A DNA stretch of 64,000 nt from Alphaproteobacteria bacterium (GTDB lineage Bacteria > Pseudomonadota > Alphaproteobacteria > Micropepsales > Micropepsaceae): the NCBI GenBank assembly GCA_016124385.1, contig WGNU01000005.1, positions 434,001 to 498,000 on the forward strand. Reading direction: 5' to 3'. Below, one piece after another: positions 19,258 to 28,874 of this stretch (position 1 is its first letter; every line of letters begins with the position of its first letter). Below the pieces are notes generated by a model. That model was not told the origin of the DNA and ran no database searches. It saw only the letters and a program-made list of their open reading frames with translations. A program made the translations under genes and the position numbers.

Positions 19258-21174
19258 ATGCCGCTTTCGACGCCTCTTCTGGACCGCATCAAGTCCCCCG
19301 CTGACCTGAAGCCGCTCTCACGCGACGAGCTGAAGCGTCTGGCCGAGGAACTGCGCGCCGAGACGATCGATGCGGTCTCCCAGACCGGCGGCCATTTGGG
19401 GGCTGGCCTCGGCGTCGTCGAGCTGACGGTGGCGCTCCATCACGTCTTCAACACGCCCGATGATCGCCTGATCTGGGACGTCGGCCATCAGGCCTATCCG
19501 CACAAGATCCTGACCGGACGGCGCGACCGCATCCGCACGCTCCGTCAGGGCGGTGGGCTCTCCGGTTTCACGCGGCGCAGCGAAAGCGTGTACGACGCTT
19601 TCGGCGCGGCGCATTCCTCGACCTCGATCTCCGCGGGCCTCGGTATGGCGGTCGCGCGAGACCTCTCAGGGTCCAAGCGCAACGTGGTGTGCGTCATCGG
19701 CGACGGCGCGATGTCCGCCGGCATGGCGTACGAGGCGATGAACAACGCTGGCTCCGCGCATTCGCGCCTGACGATCATCCTCAACGACAACGACATGTCG
19801 ATCGCCCCGCCGGTCGGCGCGATGAGCGCTTATCTCGCGCGCCTCATCTCCGGGAAGTCGTATTTGACGCTGCGCGACATCGGCAAGCAGCTCGCCCGCG
19901 CGATGCCGAGCTTCTTTGAGGAAAAGGCCCGCCGCGCGGAGGAATACGCGCGCGGTATCGTCACCGGCGGCACGATGTTTGAGGAGCTGGGCCTCTACTA
20001 TGTCGGTCCGATCGACGGTCACAATCTCGATCATTTGCTCCCGGTACTGATGAACGTCCGCGACGCCGATGTCGGATCGCCCGTCCTCGTCCACGTCGTC
20101 ACCCAGAAGGGCAAGGGCTACGCGCCCGCCGAAGCCTCGGCCGACAAATATCACGGTGTCTCGAAATTCGACGTCATCACGGGTGCGCAGGCGAAGAGCG
20201 TCGCGAACGCGCCGAGCTATACCCGCGTCTTCGCGGACGCGCTGATCGCCGAAGCCGAGGCCGACGAGAAGATCGTCGCCGTGACCGCCGCGATGCCGGG
20301 CGGCACCGGGCTCGATCTCTTCGCCCAGCGTTTCCCCAAGCGCTCGTTCGATGTCGGCATCGCCGAGCAGCACGCGGTGACATTCTGCGCGGGCCTCGCG
20401 GCCGAGGGCTTCAAGCCGTTCGCGGCGATCTATTCGACGTTCCTTCAGCGCGCCTACGATCAGATCGTGCACGACGTCGCGATCCAGAGCTTGCCGGTGC
20501 GCTTCGCGATCGACCGCGCGGGGCTCGTCGGCGCGGACGGAGCGACCCATGCCGGCGCGTTCGATATCGCCTATCTGGGTGCGCTTCCCGGGTTCATCAT
20601 CATGGCGGCAGCCGATGAGGCCGAGCTGATGCACATGGTCGCCACCTGCGCCGCGATCGATGATCGCCCGAGCGCGGTGCGCTATCCGCGCGGCGAGGGC
20701 GTGGGCGTTCAGCGCCCGGCGCGCGGCGTGCCGCTTCAGATCGGCAAGGGCCGGATCCTGCGCGAAGGAACGTCCGTTGCGATCGTCAGCTTCGGCGCGC
20801 GGCTTGGCGAATGCCAGAAGGCGGCGGATCAGCTCGCGACCTTCGGGCTTTCAACGACGCTGGCCGATGCGCGTTTTGCGAAGCCGCTCGATGAAGAGCT
20901 GCTGCGCCAGCTCGCCCGCGAGCACGAGGTACTGGTGACGATCGAGGAAGGCTCGGTCGGCGGCTTCGGCGCGCACGTGCTCCATTTCCTCGCGAGCGCC
21001 GGCCTCCTCGATCAGGGCCTCAAGATCCGCTCGATGGTGCTGCCCGACATCTTCATCGATCACGACACGCCGCAGCGCCAATACGATATCGCCGGGCTCA
21101 ACGCGCCGCAGATCGTCCGCACCGTGATGACCGCGCTCGGCCGCGAGGCGCAATGGCTGAGAGAGCGCGCCTGA
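19258..21174 (+). CDS. dxs: 1-deoxy-D-xylulose-5-phosphate synthase
   Basis: Thiamine diphosphate enzyme making 1-deoxyxylulose 5-phosphate from pyruvate and glyceraldehyde 3-phosphate, the first step of the MEP isoprenoid route. The 638-residue protein is the usual length. Landmarks: [15 protein letters not shown], the TPP motif [33 protein letters not shown], the proton-transfer Glu in [15 protein letters not shown] and the transketolase C-domain (PDIFIDHD). The ATG at 19258 has AGAGG upstream; a TTG at 19234 would add eight residues. Its end overlaps tlyA by 22 bases. Confidence 0.97.
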   Translation: MPLSTPLLDRIKSPADLKPLSRDELKRLAEELRAETIDAVSQTGGHLGAGLGVVELTVALHHVFNTPDDRLIWDVGHQAYPHKILTGRRDRIRTLRQGGGLSGFTRRSESVYDAFGAAHSSTSISAGLGMAVARDLSGSKRNVVCVIGDGAMSAGMAYEAMNNAGSAHSRLTIILNDNDMSIAPPVGAMSAYLARLISGKSYLTLRDIGKQLARAMPSFFEEKARRAEEYARGIVTGGTMFEELGLYYVGPIDGHNLDHLLPVLMNVRDADVGSPVLVHVVTQKGKGYAPAEASADKYHGVSKFDVITGAQAKSVANAPSYTRVFADALIAEAEADEKIVAVTAAMPGGTGLDLFAQRFPKRSFDVGIAEQHAVTFCAGLAAEGFKPFAAIYSTFLQRAYDQIVHDVAIQSLPVRFAIDRAGLVGADGATHAGAFDIAYLGALPGFIIMAAADEAELMHMVATCAAIDDRPSAVRYPRGEGVGVQRPARGVPLQIGKGRILREGTSVAIVSFGARLGECQKAADQLATFGLSTTLADARFAKPLDEELLRQLAREHEVLVTIEEGSVGGFGAHVLHFLASAGLLDQGLKIRSMVLPDIFIDHDTPQRQYDIAGLNAPQIVRTVMTALGREAQWLRERA

Positions 21175-21902
21175 CCGAACGTGCGGACGTGGCGCTCGTA
21201 CGCCGGGGCCTCTCGCCATCCCGCACCCGCGCCGCCGAGGAGATCGCCGCCGGCAACGCCTATGACGGCGAGCGGCGGATCGAACGGGCGGCGGAGCGGA
21301 TCGCGCCCGATGCGGCGCTGACGTTGAAAGATCGCCTCCACGACGATGTGTCCCGCGCGGGGCGCAAGCTGTCCCACGCGCTGGAGGTTTTCGGCGTGTC
21401 GCCGCGCGAGGCGGTCGTCCTCGATCTGGGATCATCGACCGGCGGTTTCACGCAGGTTTGCCTCCGCCGTGGTGCGCGCCGCGTCTACGCGGTCGATGTC
21501 GGGCACGGCCAATTGCACGAGTCGCTGCGCGCCGATCCCCGCGTTGTGGCGCTCGAGGGAACCGACGCGCGCGCGCTCGATGAAACACTCATTCCGGACG
21601 CGCCCGATCTCATCGTCTGTGATCTGAGCTTCATCGGCTTGTCGAAGGCGCTCGGCCCCGCGCTTGCCCTCGCGCGGGTGGGGGCAGCGCTGATCGCGCT
21701 CGTCAAACCGCAATTCGAGGTGGGCCCCGCGCGTGTCGGCAAGGGCGGCATCGTGCGCGACGCGGCCGCACGGGATGAGGCCGTTGCGGGCGTCCGCTCC
21801 TTTCTGGAAGGGGAGGGCTGGCGCGTTCGCGCCGTCACGCAAAGCCCCGTCACCGGCAAGGACGGCAACGTGGAATTCCTGGTCCATGCCGAGCGGGAAT
21901 GA
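21153..21902 (+). CDS. tlyA: TlyA family rRNA methyltransferase
   Basis: TlyA family S4-domain methyltransferase, 249 residues; members 2'-O-methylate cytidines in 16S/23S rRNA and were once labelled haemolysins. An N-terminal S4 RNA-binding domain ([20 protein letters not shown]) is followed by a FtsJ-like SAM domain: [54 protein letters not shown] (the K-D-K-type catalytic Lys). It starts within the last codons of dxs and overlaps the next methyltransferase gene by 17 bases, the standard alphaproteobacterial order. Confidence 0.94.
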   Translation: MAERARLTERADVALVRRGLSPSRTRAAEEIAAGNAYDGERRIERAAERIAPDAALTLKDRLHDDVSRAGRKLSHALEVFGVSPREAVVLDLGSSTGGFTQVCLRRGARRVYAVDVGHGQLHESLRADPRVVALEGTDARALDETLIPDAPDLIVCDLSFIGLSKALGPALALARVGAALIALVKPQFEVGPARVGKGGIVRDAAARDEAVAGVRSFLEGEGWRVRAVTQSPVTGKDGNVEFLVHAERE

Positions 21903-23115
21903 GCCGCTGGCGATCGTCGCGCTCGGCCATGAGGGCGACGGCCGTGTGGCGGACGGCAGCTACGTTCCCTTCGCGCTGCCGGGCGAGCGGGTGGTGCCGC
22001 GCGCCAATGCCGCGCCCGAGATCATCGAGGCGAGCCCCGATCGCGCGGCGCCGGCATGCCGGCACTTCACGCAATGCGGCGGCTGCCGCGTGCAGCATCT
22101 GGCGGCCGCGCCCTACGCGGCCTGGAAGCGCGAGACGCTGATCCGCACGCTCCAGCAGCGCGGTCTTGAAACGGACGTGCATGCGCTGGCGGCGATTGCG
22201 CCGGGCACGCGCCGCCGCGCGGCGCTGTCGGCGATCATTGCGCGCGACAAAAGCCTGACGCTCGGCTTCACGCGCGCGAGTTCCACGCTCATCGTCGATG
22301 TCGAGGAATGCCCGCTGGTCGATCCGCGTATCGCGGCCGCGCTGCCCGGATTGCGCCGCCTCATCGCCGCGCTCACCGCGTCCGGTCGCACCCGGGTAAG
22401 CGTGCTCGCGAGCGACACCGGCCTCGACGTCGATATCGCAACGAGCACCCGCGCCGAGCGATCGCTCGACCGCACGCGCCGCACCCAGCTAGCGGACCTC
22501 GCCGCCACGTTCGATCTCGCGCGCCTCAGCCTGGCAGGCGAGCCCTTCGTTGAGCGCCGCAAGCCGATCCTCGCCTTCGATGGCATTGCGGTCGCACCGC
22601 CCCCCGGCGCCTTCGTTCAGGCTGTCGCGGCAGCCGAGGAAACGCTCCGCGCGCGCGTGCTTGAGTGGCTCGCGGGCGCCAAACGGATCGCCGATCTCTT
22701 CGCCGGCCTCGGCACCTTCGCGCTGCCGCTCGCGCGCCGCGCGGCGGTAACGGCCGTGGAAGGCGAGGAGGGAGCGCTCGCCGCGCTTACGGCAGCCGCA
22801 CGCGCGACGCCGGGCCTCAAGCCCGTCACGGCGGAGCGCCGCGATCTCTTCCGCCGCCCGCTGAGCGCGCGCGAGCTCGACCGGTTCGACGCCGTGGTGC
22901 TCGATCCCCCGCGTCAGGGCGCGGTGGCGCAGATTGAACACCTCGCCAAGGCCAAGACGCGGCGCATCGCCTATGTCTCGTGCGACGCGGCGACCTTTGC
23001 TCGCGACGCGCGCGTGTTGGTTGACGGCGGGTTCGCTCTTGTCGAAATCCAGCCGGTCGACCAATTTCTATGGTCACCGGAGCTGGAACTCGTCGCGCGC
23101 TTCGAGAGGATGTGA
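21886..23115 (+). CDS. RlmD/TrmA-like class I SAM RNA (uracil-5-)methyltransferase
   Basis: RNA uracil C5 methyltransferase of the RumA/TrmA superfamily, 409 residues. An N-terminal Fe-S cluster motif (ACRHFTQCGGCRVQH plus a later Cys in VEECPLV) places it with the RlmC/RlmD group. SAM motifs follow: IADLFAGLGTFALPLA, AVEGEEGALAALTAA, VVLDPPRQGA, and the catalytic Cys in YVSCDAATFARD. A shortened TRAM-like N-terminus (IVALGHEGDGRVADGSYVPF) is present. The exact uridine is not predictable. It starts at ATG 21886 inside tlyA's end and overlaps the next gene by one base. Confidence 0.9.
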   Translation: MPSGNEPLAIVALGHEGDGRVADGSYVPFALPGERVVPRANAAPEIIEASPDRAAPACRHFTQCGGCRVQHLAAAPYAAWKRETLIRTLQQRGLETDVHALAAIAPGTRRRAALSAIIARDKSLTLGFTRASSTLIVDVEECPLVDPRIAAALPGLRRLIAALTASGRTRVSVLASDTGLDVDIATSTRAERSLDRTRRTQLADLAATFDLARLSLAGEPFVERRKPILAFDGIAVAPPPGAFVQAVAAAEETLRARVLEWLAGAKRIADLFAGLGTFALPLARRAAVTAVEGEEGALAALTAAARATPGLKPVTAERRDLFRRPLSARELDRFDAVVLDPPRQGAVAQIEHLAKAKTRRIAYVSCDAATFARDARVLVDGGFALVEIQPVDQFLWSPELELVARFERM

Positions 23116-24149
23116 TGGCCGGGATGCTGGATCAGATGGGCTATGCGCTGGGGCAGGGCGCGCGCGTTGCCTGGTTCGCGGGCCATTTCATCGGCGCCCG
23201 CCGCATGGGCGGCCCCGCGCGGCCCGAAGGCGCCCCCGATTTCGCGCCGAGCGCGCCCTGGCCTGATCGCGCCACGATGCTGAAAGAAATCCGCGCCGTC
23301 TTCGAGGGCGATTGGGCGAACATCAAGGCCGGGCGCTATCGCGCGGCGGGCGGCCTCTCGCTGGCGAACGCGCTGCGGCTCAGCCGGAAATTCTTCGCCG
23401 ATGTTCCAGGCTTTGAGACGCGCCGCAAGGAGCGCGTCGCCGATGCCGTGCCGGCGGGCGATGCCGCGCGCTATCCGCGTTACTACCTCCAGAACTTCCA
23501 TTTCCAGAAGGATGGCTGGCTTTCGGCCGAGTCCGCCGAGCTTTACGACTTTCAGGTCGAAACCTTGTTCGCCGGCACGGCCGATGCGATGCGCCGCCGC
23601 GCGCTCGTGCCGATCACGGACGCGCTCGCCGGACGCGACCAGCGCAAGCTCCATTTGATCGACATCGCCTGCGGCACCGGGCGGTTCCTCGCCCAGGTGA
23701 AGCACAATTGGCCGCGCCTTCCCGTGACCGGCATCGACCTCTCGCCCGCCTATCTCGACGAGGCGCGCCGGACGCTCGCAGATTTCTCCGCCACCGATTT
23801 CGCGGAGGCGAACGCCGAATCGCTTCCGTTCCCGGACGGATCGGTCGATATCGCGACCTGCGTCTATCTCTTTCACGAATTGCCGCCGAAGATTAGGCCC
23901 GTGGTCGCCACGGAAATCGCGCGGGTGCTGAAGCCCGGTGGCCTCTTCGTGCTTGCGGACTCGATCCAGACGGGCGATGCGCCCGTGCTCGACGCGCTGC
24001 TGGAGGCGTTCCCCTTAACGTTCCACGAGCCCTATTATTCGACCTACGCCAAGACCGACCTGACGGCGATGTTTGGCAGTGTCGGGCTCACGCCCGTCGC
24101 GAGCGACCGCGCGTTCCTGACGAAGATCATTGCATTCCGGAAATCCTGA
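23115..24149 (+). CDS. Class I SAM-dependent methyltransferase of unknown substrate
   Basis: SAM methyltransferase, 344 residues. The first 170 residues are an alphaproteobacteria-type region of unknown function (AWFAGHFIGARRMGG; RYPRYYLQNFHFQKDGWLS). The methyltransferase domain follows: LHLIDIACGTGRFLAQVKHN (SAM motif I, about residue 185), VTGIDLSPAYLDEA, DGSVDIATCVYLFHELPPK and VLKPGGLFVLADSIQ. The arrangement resembles small-molecule or lipid methyltransferases of the UbiE type, but no substrate motif is evident. The ATG overlaps the previous stop by one base (TGATG). Last gene of the deacetylase-to-methyltransferase operon. Confidence 0.85.
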   Translation: MAGMLDQMGYALGQGARVAWFAGHFIGARRMGGPARPEGAPDFAPSAPWPDRATMLKEIRAVFEGDWANIKAGRYRAAGGLSLANALRLSRKFFADVPGFETRRKERVADAVPAGDAARYPRYYLQNFHFQKDGWLSAESAELYDFQVETLFAGTADAMRRRALVPITDALAGRDQRKLHLIDIACGTGRFLAQVKHNWPRLPVTGIDLSPAYLDEARRTLADFSATDFAEANAESLPFPDGSVDIATCVYLFHELPPKIRPVVATEIARVLKPGGLFVLADSIQTGDAPVLDALLEAFPLTFHEPYYSTYAKTDLTAMFGSVGLTPVASDRAFLTKIIAFRKS

Positions 24150-24150
24150 T

Positions 24151-24236
24151 TGTCATGCTCCGCGAAGGCGGAGCATCCACGCCTTTTGATCGGCATGCGT
24201 CAATCCATGGATGGTCCGCCTGCGCGGACCATGACA
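24151..24236. repeat. Intergenic palindromic repeat (GCTCCGC/GGTCCGC type)
   Basis: Two local hairpins, GCTCCGC-gaag-GCGGAGC and GGTCCGC-ctgc-GCGGACC, sit at the ends of a larger inverted repeat that begins TGTCATG and ends CATGACA. A related element lies at 60293-60384 with the two hairpin variants in the opposite order. It lies between the convergent methyltransferase and aroC genes and may act as a bidirectional terminator. Confidence 0.82.
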
Positions 24237-24251
24237 AAGGCGAAACGGATC

Positions 24252-25337
24252 TCAGCCCACCTGCCCGCGATGGCGCAGCAGATGATCGGCGAGCACGCAC
24301 GCGACCATCGCTTCGCCCACCGGTACCGCGCGAATGCCGACGCAGGGGTCATGCCGCCCTTTGGTGACGATCTCGGTGGCCGCGCCCTCGCGCGTCACTG
24401 TCTTGCGCGGGCTGAGGATGGACGACGTCGGCTTCACCGCGAAGCGCGCGACGATCGGCTGCCCGGTCGCGATCCCGCCGAGGATCCCGCCCGCGTGGTT
24501 TGAGAGGAACTGCGGCCCGTCATTGCCCGGGCGCATCTCATCGGCGTTTTCCTCGCCCGTGAGCGCGGCGGCCGCGAAGCCCTCGCCGATCTCGACGCCC
24601 TTGACCGCGTTGATCGACATGAGCGCGGCCGCGATCTCCGCGTCGAGCTTGCCATAGATCGGCGCGCCGAGGCCGGGGGGAACGCCCTCCGCCACCACCT
24701 CGATCACCGCGCCGACGGAGGAGCCCGCCTTGCGCACGCCCTCCAAATACTCCGCCCACTGATCGGCGGCCTGGCCGTCCGGGCAGAAGAAGGGGTTCTT
24801 TGCGACTTCCGCCCAATCCCAGCGCGCGCGGTCGATCCGGTGCGGGCCCATCTGAACGAGCGCGCCGCGAATGGTCATGCCCGCGATCACCTTGCGCGCG
24901 ATCGCGCCGGCCGCGACGCGCGCCGCCGTCTCGCGCGCCGATTGCCGCCCGCCGCCGCGATAGTCCCGCACGCCGTATTTGGCGAGATAGGTGAAATCCG
25001 CGTGCCCCGGCCGGAAGCTGTCGCGGATCGCCGAATAATCTTTGGAGCGCTGATCGAGGTTCTCGATGAGGAGCGAGATCGGCGTTCCGGTCGTCACGGG
25101 CCCGGCCGTGCGCTCGTCCTCGAAGACGCCCGAGAGGATCCGCACGGTGTCGGGCTCCTGGCGCTGCGTGACGAATTTGCTCGTGCCCGGCCGGCGCCGG
25201 TCGAGCTCGGCCTGGATGTCGGCCTCGGTCAGTGAGAGCCCCGGCGGGCAGCCATCGATCACGCAGCCGAGCGCGGGCCCGTGGCTTTCGCCCCAGGTCG
25301 TCACGCGGAAGAGATGGCCGAAACTGTTGTGGGACAT
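24252..25337 (-). CDS. aroC: Chorismate synthase
   Basis: FMN-dependent lyase converting 5-enolpyruvylshikimate 3-phosphate to chorismate, the last common step of aromatic amino acid synthesis. The 361-residue product has all signatures: [24 protein letters not shown]-like [54 protein letters not shown] and [19 protein letters not shown]. It starts at ATG 25337, 11 bases after the fabI stop in the same direction, so both are likely co-transcribed. Confidence 0.97.
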   Translation of the reverse strand: MSHNSFGHLFRVTTWGESHGPALGCVIDGCPPGLSLTEADIQAELDRRRPGTSKFVTQRQEPDTVRILSGVFEDERTAGPVTTGTPISLLIENLDQRSKDYSAIRDSFRPGHADFTYLAKYGVRDYRGGGRQSARETAARVAAGAIARKVIAGMTIRGALVQMGPHRIDRARWDWAEVAKNPFFCPDGQAADQWAEYLEGVRKAGSSVGAVIEVVAEGVPPGLGAPIYGKLDAEIAAALMSINAVKGVEIGEGFAAAALTGEENADEMRPGNDGPQFLSNHAGGILGGIATGQPIVARFAVKPTSSILSPRKTVTREGAATEIVTKGRHDPCVGIRAVPVGEAMVACVLADHLLRHRGQVG

Positions 25338-25348
25338 GGGGCCCCGGT

Positions 25349-26188
25349 CTAATCCTCGGTCCGGAACTCGGTGAGGAGCCCGGCCGTCTCGCGCGCCTTG
25401 TCGACCGCCACCATGCCGACCGTGTGATAGCCCGCGTCCACGTGATGCACTTCGCCGGTTACCGCGCGCCCGAGGTCGCTGAGCAGGTAGAGCCCGGAAT
25501 TGCCCACCTCATCGACCGTCACGTTCCGGCGCAGCGGCGCGTTCAGCTCGTTCCATTTGAGGATGAAGCGGAAATCGCCGATGCCCGCCGCCGCCAGCGT
25601 TTTCAACGGGCCCGCCGAGATCGCGTTGACGCGGATGCCGCGCCGCCCCAGATCCTCGGCGAGGTACCGCACGCTCGCCTCCAGCGCCGCCTTCGCGACG
25701 CCCATGACGTTGTAATGCGGCATGACTTTCTCCGCGCCGAAATAGGAAAGCGTGAGGAGGCTCCCCCCGTTCGGCATCATCTTTTCCGCGCGCTGCGCGA
25801 CGGCGGTGAAGGAGTAGCAGGAGATGTTCATCGTCATCGCGAAGTTTTCGGCCGTCGTGTCGACATAGCGGCCTTTCAGCTGGTCCTTGTCGGAGAAGGC
25901 GATCGCGTGGACGACGAAATCGAGGCTCCCCCAATCCTCCTTGAGCGTGGCGAACGTGGCATCAAGGCTCGCCGCGTCCGTCACGTCGCACGGCATCACC
26001 CGCGCCGCGCCGACGCTCTCCGCGAGCGGCAGCACGCGCTTCTTCAGCGCCTCGCCCTGATAGGTGAAGGCAAGGGTCGCGCCGTGCGCGTGGCAGGCCT
26101 TCGCGATGCCCCAGGCGATGGAGCGCTCGTTGGCGACGCCCATGATCAGGCCGCGTCGGCCCTCCATCAGTCGCGCAGGGTGGCTCAT
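25349..26188 (-). CDS. fabI: Enoyl-[acyl-carrier-protein] reductase (NADH)
   Basis: FabI reductase of type II fatty acid synthesis, 279 residues; it reduces trans-2-enoyl-ACP with NAD(P)H and is the usual triclosan target. Motifs: [19 protein letters not shown] (Rossmann N-terminus), [40 protein letters not shown] with the Tyr-x6-Lys pair, and [15 protein letters not shown]. The ATG at 26188 has AAGGTG 8 bases upstream; a GTG at 26197 is a weaker alternative. It is placed between a DnaJ-family gene and aroC, a conserved alphaproteobacterial neighbourhood. Confidence 0.96.
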   Translation of the reverse strand: MSHPARLMEGRRGLIMGVANERSIAWGIAKACHAHGATLAFTYQGEALKKRVLPLAESVGAARVMPCDVTDAASLDATFATLKEDWGSLDFVVHAIAFSDKDQLKGRYVDTTAENFAMTMNISCYSFTAVAQRAEKMMPNGGSLLTLSYFGAEKVMPHYNVMGVAKAALEASVRYLAEDLGRRGIRVNAISAGPLKTLAAAGIGDFRFILKWNELNAPLRRNVTVDEVGNSGLYLLSDLGRAVTGEVHHVDAGYHTVGMVAVDKARETAGLLTEFRTED

Positions 26189-26298
26189 GGCCGGCACCTT
26201 AAGAAAAACCGTTTGAAATCAAGGGGAAACGCGAAGCACCCCGGTACAGCCGGCATCCTAAGGAGGCGCGCGAAGCCGGTCAAAGCCTACCCGCGCCG

Positions 26299-27234
26299 TC
26301 AGCCGCGCTTGAGCTTGGCCCGCGGGTCGTAGGCCACCCCGGTCGCCCAGCGTTTGACGAACGCGGTAAGGTTCGTGTCCGGCTCATCGGGGAGCGTGAT
26401 CATCAGCGTCACGTACTGATCGCCGGCTGGAACCTTGCCTTTCGCGGGCATGCCCTTGCCCTTGAGGCGCAGCACGAGGCCCGAATTGGCGTTCGAGGGG
26501 ATCGTCATGGTGACGGAGCCGCCCAGCGTCGGCACCTCGATTTTTCCCCCCATCACGGCCTCGCCGAGCGTGATCGGCAGGCTGAGATGGACGTCGCGCC
26601 CCTCGCGCCGAAAGAGCGGATGCTTCGCGATCGCGATCGTCACGAGCGCATCGCCCGCCTCGCCGCCGGCGCGCGAGGGCTCGCCCTGGCCGCGCAGGCG
26701 CACCTGCTGGCCTTCATCGACGCCGGCCGGGATCTTGACGTCCAGCATCCGTCCGTCGGGCAAGGAAACGCGCCGCGTCGCGCCAGAGACGGCCTCTTCG
26801 AGCGAAATCTCGACGTCGAAGCTAAGGTCTGGGCCTTTCGGCCGGGCGCGCTTCTGCCGGAAGGCGCCGCCGAAAATGTCGCCGAAGAGATCCTCGAACC
26901 GCACCCGCTCGTCGTCGCCGCCATTGCCCATGTCGGCCTCGAAGCGGAACTCGCGGCGTGGCCCCCCCCCGCCGTCCGTGCTGAAAGGGGCGCCGGTGAA
27001 GGCCTTGGGCTGGCCGTTGGCATCGATCAGGCCCCGGTCATAGGCCCGGCGCTTTTCAGGATCGGTAAGGAGATCGTAGGCCGCCGTGATCTCCTGGAAG
27101 CGCTGCATGGCCTCCTTGTTGTTGCCCCCCACGGCATCGGGATGGTGTGTTTTGGCGAGCTTGCGGAAGGCCGCCTTGAGGTCGGCATCGCTCGCAGACT
27201 TTGGCACGCCAAGGACGCTATAAGGGTCGCGCAT
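26299..27234 (-). CDS. DnaJ-family (CbpA-type) co-chaperone
   Basis: J-domain co-chaperone of DnaK, 311 residues. The J domain (residues 1-70; YSVLGVPKSASDADLKAAFR and the HPD motif in KTHHPDAVG) is followed by a G/F-rich linker and two C-terminal substrate-binding domains (DLSFDVEISLEEAVSGATRR, LPDGRMLDVKIPAGVDEGQQ). It lacks the DnaJ zinc finger, so it is a class B (CbpA-like) protein. It is divergent from pdxH with 105 bases between the starts and is likely transcribed separately from fabI (110 bases away). Confidence 0.93.
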   Translation of the reverse strand: MRDPYSVLGVPKSASDADLKAAFRKLAKTHHPDAVGGNNKEAMQRFQEITAAYDLLTDPEKRRAYDRGLIDANGQPKAFTGAPFSTDGGGGPRREFRFEADMGNGGDDERVRFEDLFGDIFGGAFRQKRARPKGPDLSFDVEISLEEAVSGATRRVSLPDGRMLDVKIPAGVDEGQQVRLRGQGEPSRAGGEAGDALVTIAIAKHPLFRREGRDVHLSLPITLGEAVMGGKIEVPTLGGSVTMTIPSNANSGLVLRLKGKGMPAKGKVPAGDQYVTLMITLPDEPDTNLTAFVKRWATGVAYDPRAKLKRG

Positions 27235-27339
27235 GATGGCCAGGGGTTGAGGGGCGGATCGGCCCGGTACGGCTTATCTATTTAAGGGAGCCTGCATTCG
27301 GGTTAAAGCCTGACCCGATAGACCGGCCACGGACGGACC

Positions 27340-27969
27340 ATGAGCGAAACGATAGGACAAGAGGCCGAAACCCGCGAATTGCCGCGCGACGAGGACCCGA
27401 TCGTGCGCTTTGCCGGGTGGCTGAAGGAAGCGGCCGAGAACGAGCCGAACGACCCGAACGCGATGGCGCTCGCAACGGTCGATGCGGACGGCCTTCCTAA
27501 TGTCCGCATGGTGCTCTTGAAGGGCGCCGATGCGCGCGGCTTCGTCTTCTATACGAACCTTGAAAGCGCCAAGGGCGAGGAGCTGGCCGCGAGCGCCAAG
27601 GCCGCGCTCTGCTTTCACTGGAAGAGCCTGCGCCGGCAGGTGCGGGTGCGCGGCGCAATCGCGCTCGTCTCGGACGAGGAAGCCGATGCCTATTTCGCGA
27701 CCCGCCCGAAGGACAGCCAAATCGGCGCCTGGGCCTCGCAGCAATCGCGCGCGCTCGAAGGCCGGTTCGCGCTCGAGGCGGCGGTCGCGCGTTTCGCGGC
27801 GAAATACGCCCTCACCAAAGTGCCGCGCCCGCCGCATTGGTCGGGCTTTCGCCTAACCCCGATCGAGATCGAGTTCTGGCGCGACCGTCCCTTCCGCCTG
27901 CATGACCGGCTCGTCTATCGCCGCGCCGACGTTACCGCGCCCTGGGCCACGGAACGGCTCTTCCCGTGA
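27340..27969 (+). CDS. pdxH: Pyridoxamine 5'-phosphate oxidase
   Basis: FMN oxidase that makes pyridoxal 5'-phosphate from pyridoxamine or pyridoxine phosphate. The 209-residue product has [62 protein letters not shown] and the C-terminal [10 protein letters not shown], all strongly conserved. The ATG at 27340 follows a short A-rich leader. Its stop overlaps the cation efflux gene start (TGATG). The pdxH/dnaJ divergence is widely conserved in Rhizobiales. Confidence 0.96.
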   Translation: MSETIGQEAETRELPRDEDPIVRFAGWLKEAAENEPNDPNAMALATVDADGLPNVRMVLLKGADARGFVFYTNLESAKGEELAASAKAALCFHWKSLRRQVRVRGAIALVSDEEADAYFATRPKDSQIGAWASQQSRALEGRFALEAAVARFAAKYALTKVPRPPHWSGFRLTPIEIEFWRDRPFRLHDRLVYRRADVTAPWATERLFP

Positions 27970-28874
27970 TGGCGTCGGACGATGAGATGGGCCGGCTGAA
28001 GCGCCTGGCGACCATCGCCGCCGTCGCGGTCGCCGCCACCCTCGTTGCCATCAAGACGATCGCCTGGGGCATGACCGGCTCGGTTGCGCTCCTCGCCTCG
28101 CTCTTTGACTCTGCGCTCGATCTGCTGGCTTCGGGCCTCAACATGATCGCGGTCCGCCACGCGCTGGAGCCGGCCGACCATGAGCATCGCTTCGGCCACG
28201 GCAAGGCGGAAGCGCTGGCGGGCCTTGGCCAATCGGCGTTCGTGACCGGATCGGCGATGTTCCTGGTCGCGGAATCGATCGACCGGCTGATCGATCCAAG
28301 GCCCATCGAAAACGGTTTGATCGGCACCGCCGTGATGGTGGTCTCCATCGCACTGACGCTCGCGCTCGTCCTCTTTCAGCGCAGCGTCATGCGCCGCACG
28401 GCCTCGCTCGCGATCGCGGCCGACCAACTCCACTATGTCGGCGACCTGCTCACCAACGTCGCCGTCATCCTGGCGATTGGTCTCGCGGCGGGGATCGGCT
28501 GGACCTCGGCGGATGCCGTCGGTGGTCTCGTCGTTGCCGCCGTGATTGCCTGGAGCGCGTGGTCGATCTTCCGCGCGTCCTACGATCAGCTGATGGACCG
28601 CGAATTCGACGACGCGGAGCGCGAGCGCGTGCGCGCGGTCGCCCTCGCGCATCCGGACGTGCGCGCGATCCACGATCTGCGCACCCGCACCTCTGGCTCG
28701 GGTGCCTTCATTCAATTCCACATCGAGCTCGACGGCGCGATGACGCTTTTCAAGGCACATCGGATTTCCGATGAGGTCGAGCGCGCCGTGCAGGAAGCGT
28801 TCCCGCACGCCGACGTGATCATCCACCAGGATCCCGAAGGGATCGAGCAGCAGACGAGGCTGGAGCGCGCCTAA
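27969..28874 (+). CDS. Cation diffusion facilitator (FieF-like)
   Basis: CDF-family metal/proton antiporter, 301 residues, with an N-terminal six-helix membrane domain and a cytoplasmic C-terminal domain. Metal-site motifs are SLFDSALDLLASG (Asp pair in TM2) and HYVGDLLTNVAVI (HxxxD in TM5), the FieF arrangement for Fe2+/Zn2+. The cytosolic tail (HPDVRAIHDLRTRTSGSGAF, FPHADVIIHQDPEG) carries further metal-binding His/Asp. The ATG at 27969 overlaps the pdxH stop; GTG 27966 is in frame and adds one residue. Its stop overlaps the convergent nhaA stop by four bases. Confidence 0.93.
   Translation: MASDDEMGRLKRLATIAAVAVAATLVAIKTIAWGMTGSVALLASLFDSALDLLASGLNMIAVRHALEPADHEHRFGHGKAEALAGLGQSAFVTGSAMFLVAESIDRLIDPRPIENGLIGTAVMVVSIALTLALVLFQRSVMRRTASLAIAADQLHYVGDLLTNVAVILAIGLAAGIGWTSADAVGGLVVAAVIAWSAWSIFRASYDQLMDREFDDAERERVRAVALAHPDVRAIHDLRTRTSGSGAFIQFHIELDGAMTLFKAHRISDEVERAVQEAFPHADVIIHQDPEGIEQQTRLERA

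Noticed and set aside
21153-21902. Haemolysin activity for TlyA
   Set aside because: The historic name is misleading; the S4 and FtsJ domains fit rRNA 2'-O-methylation.
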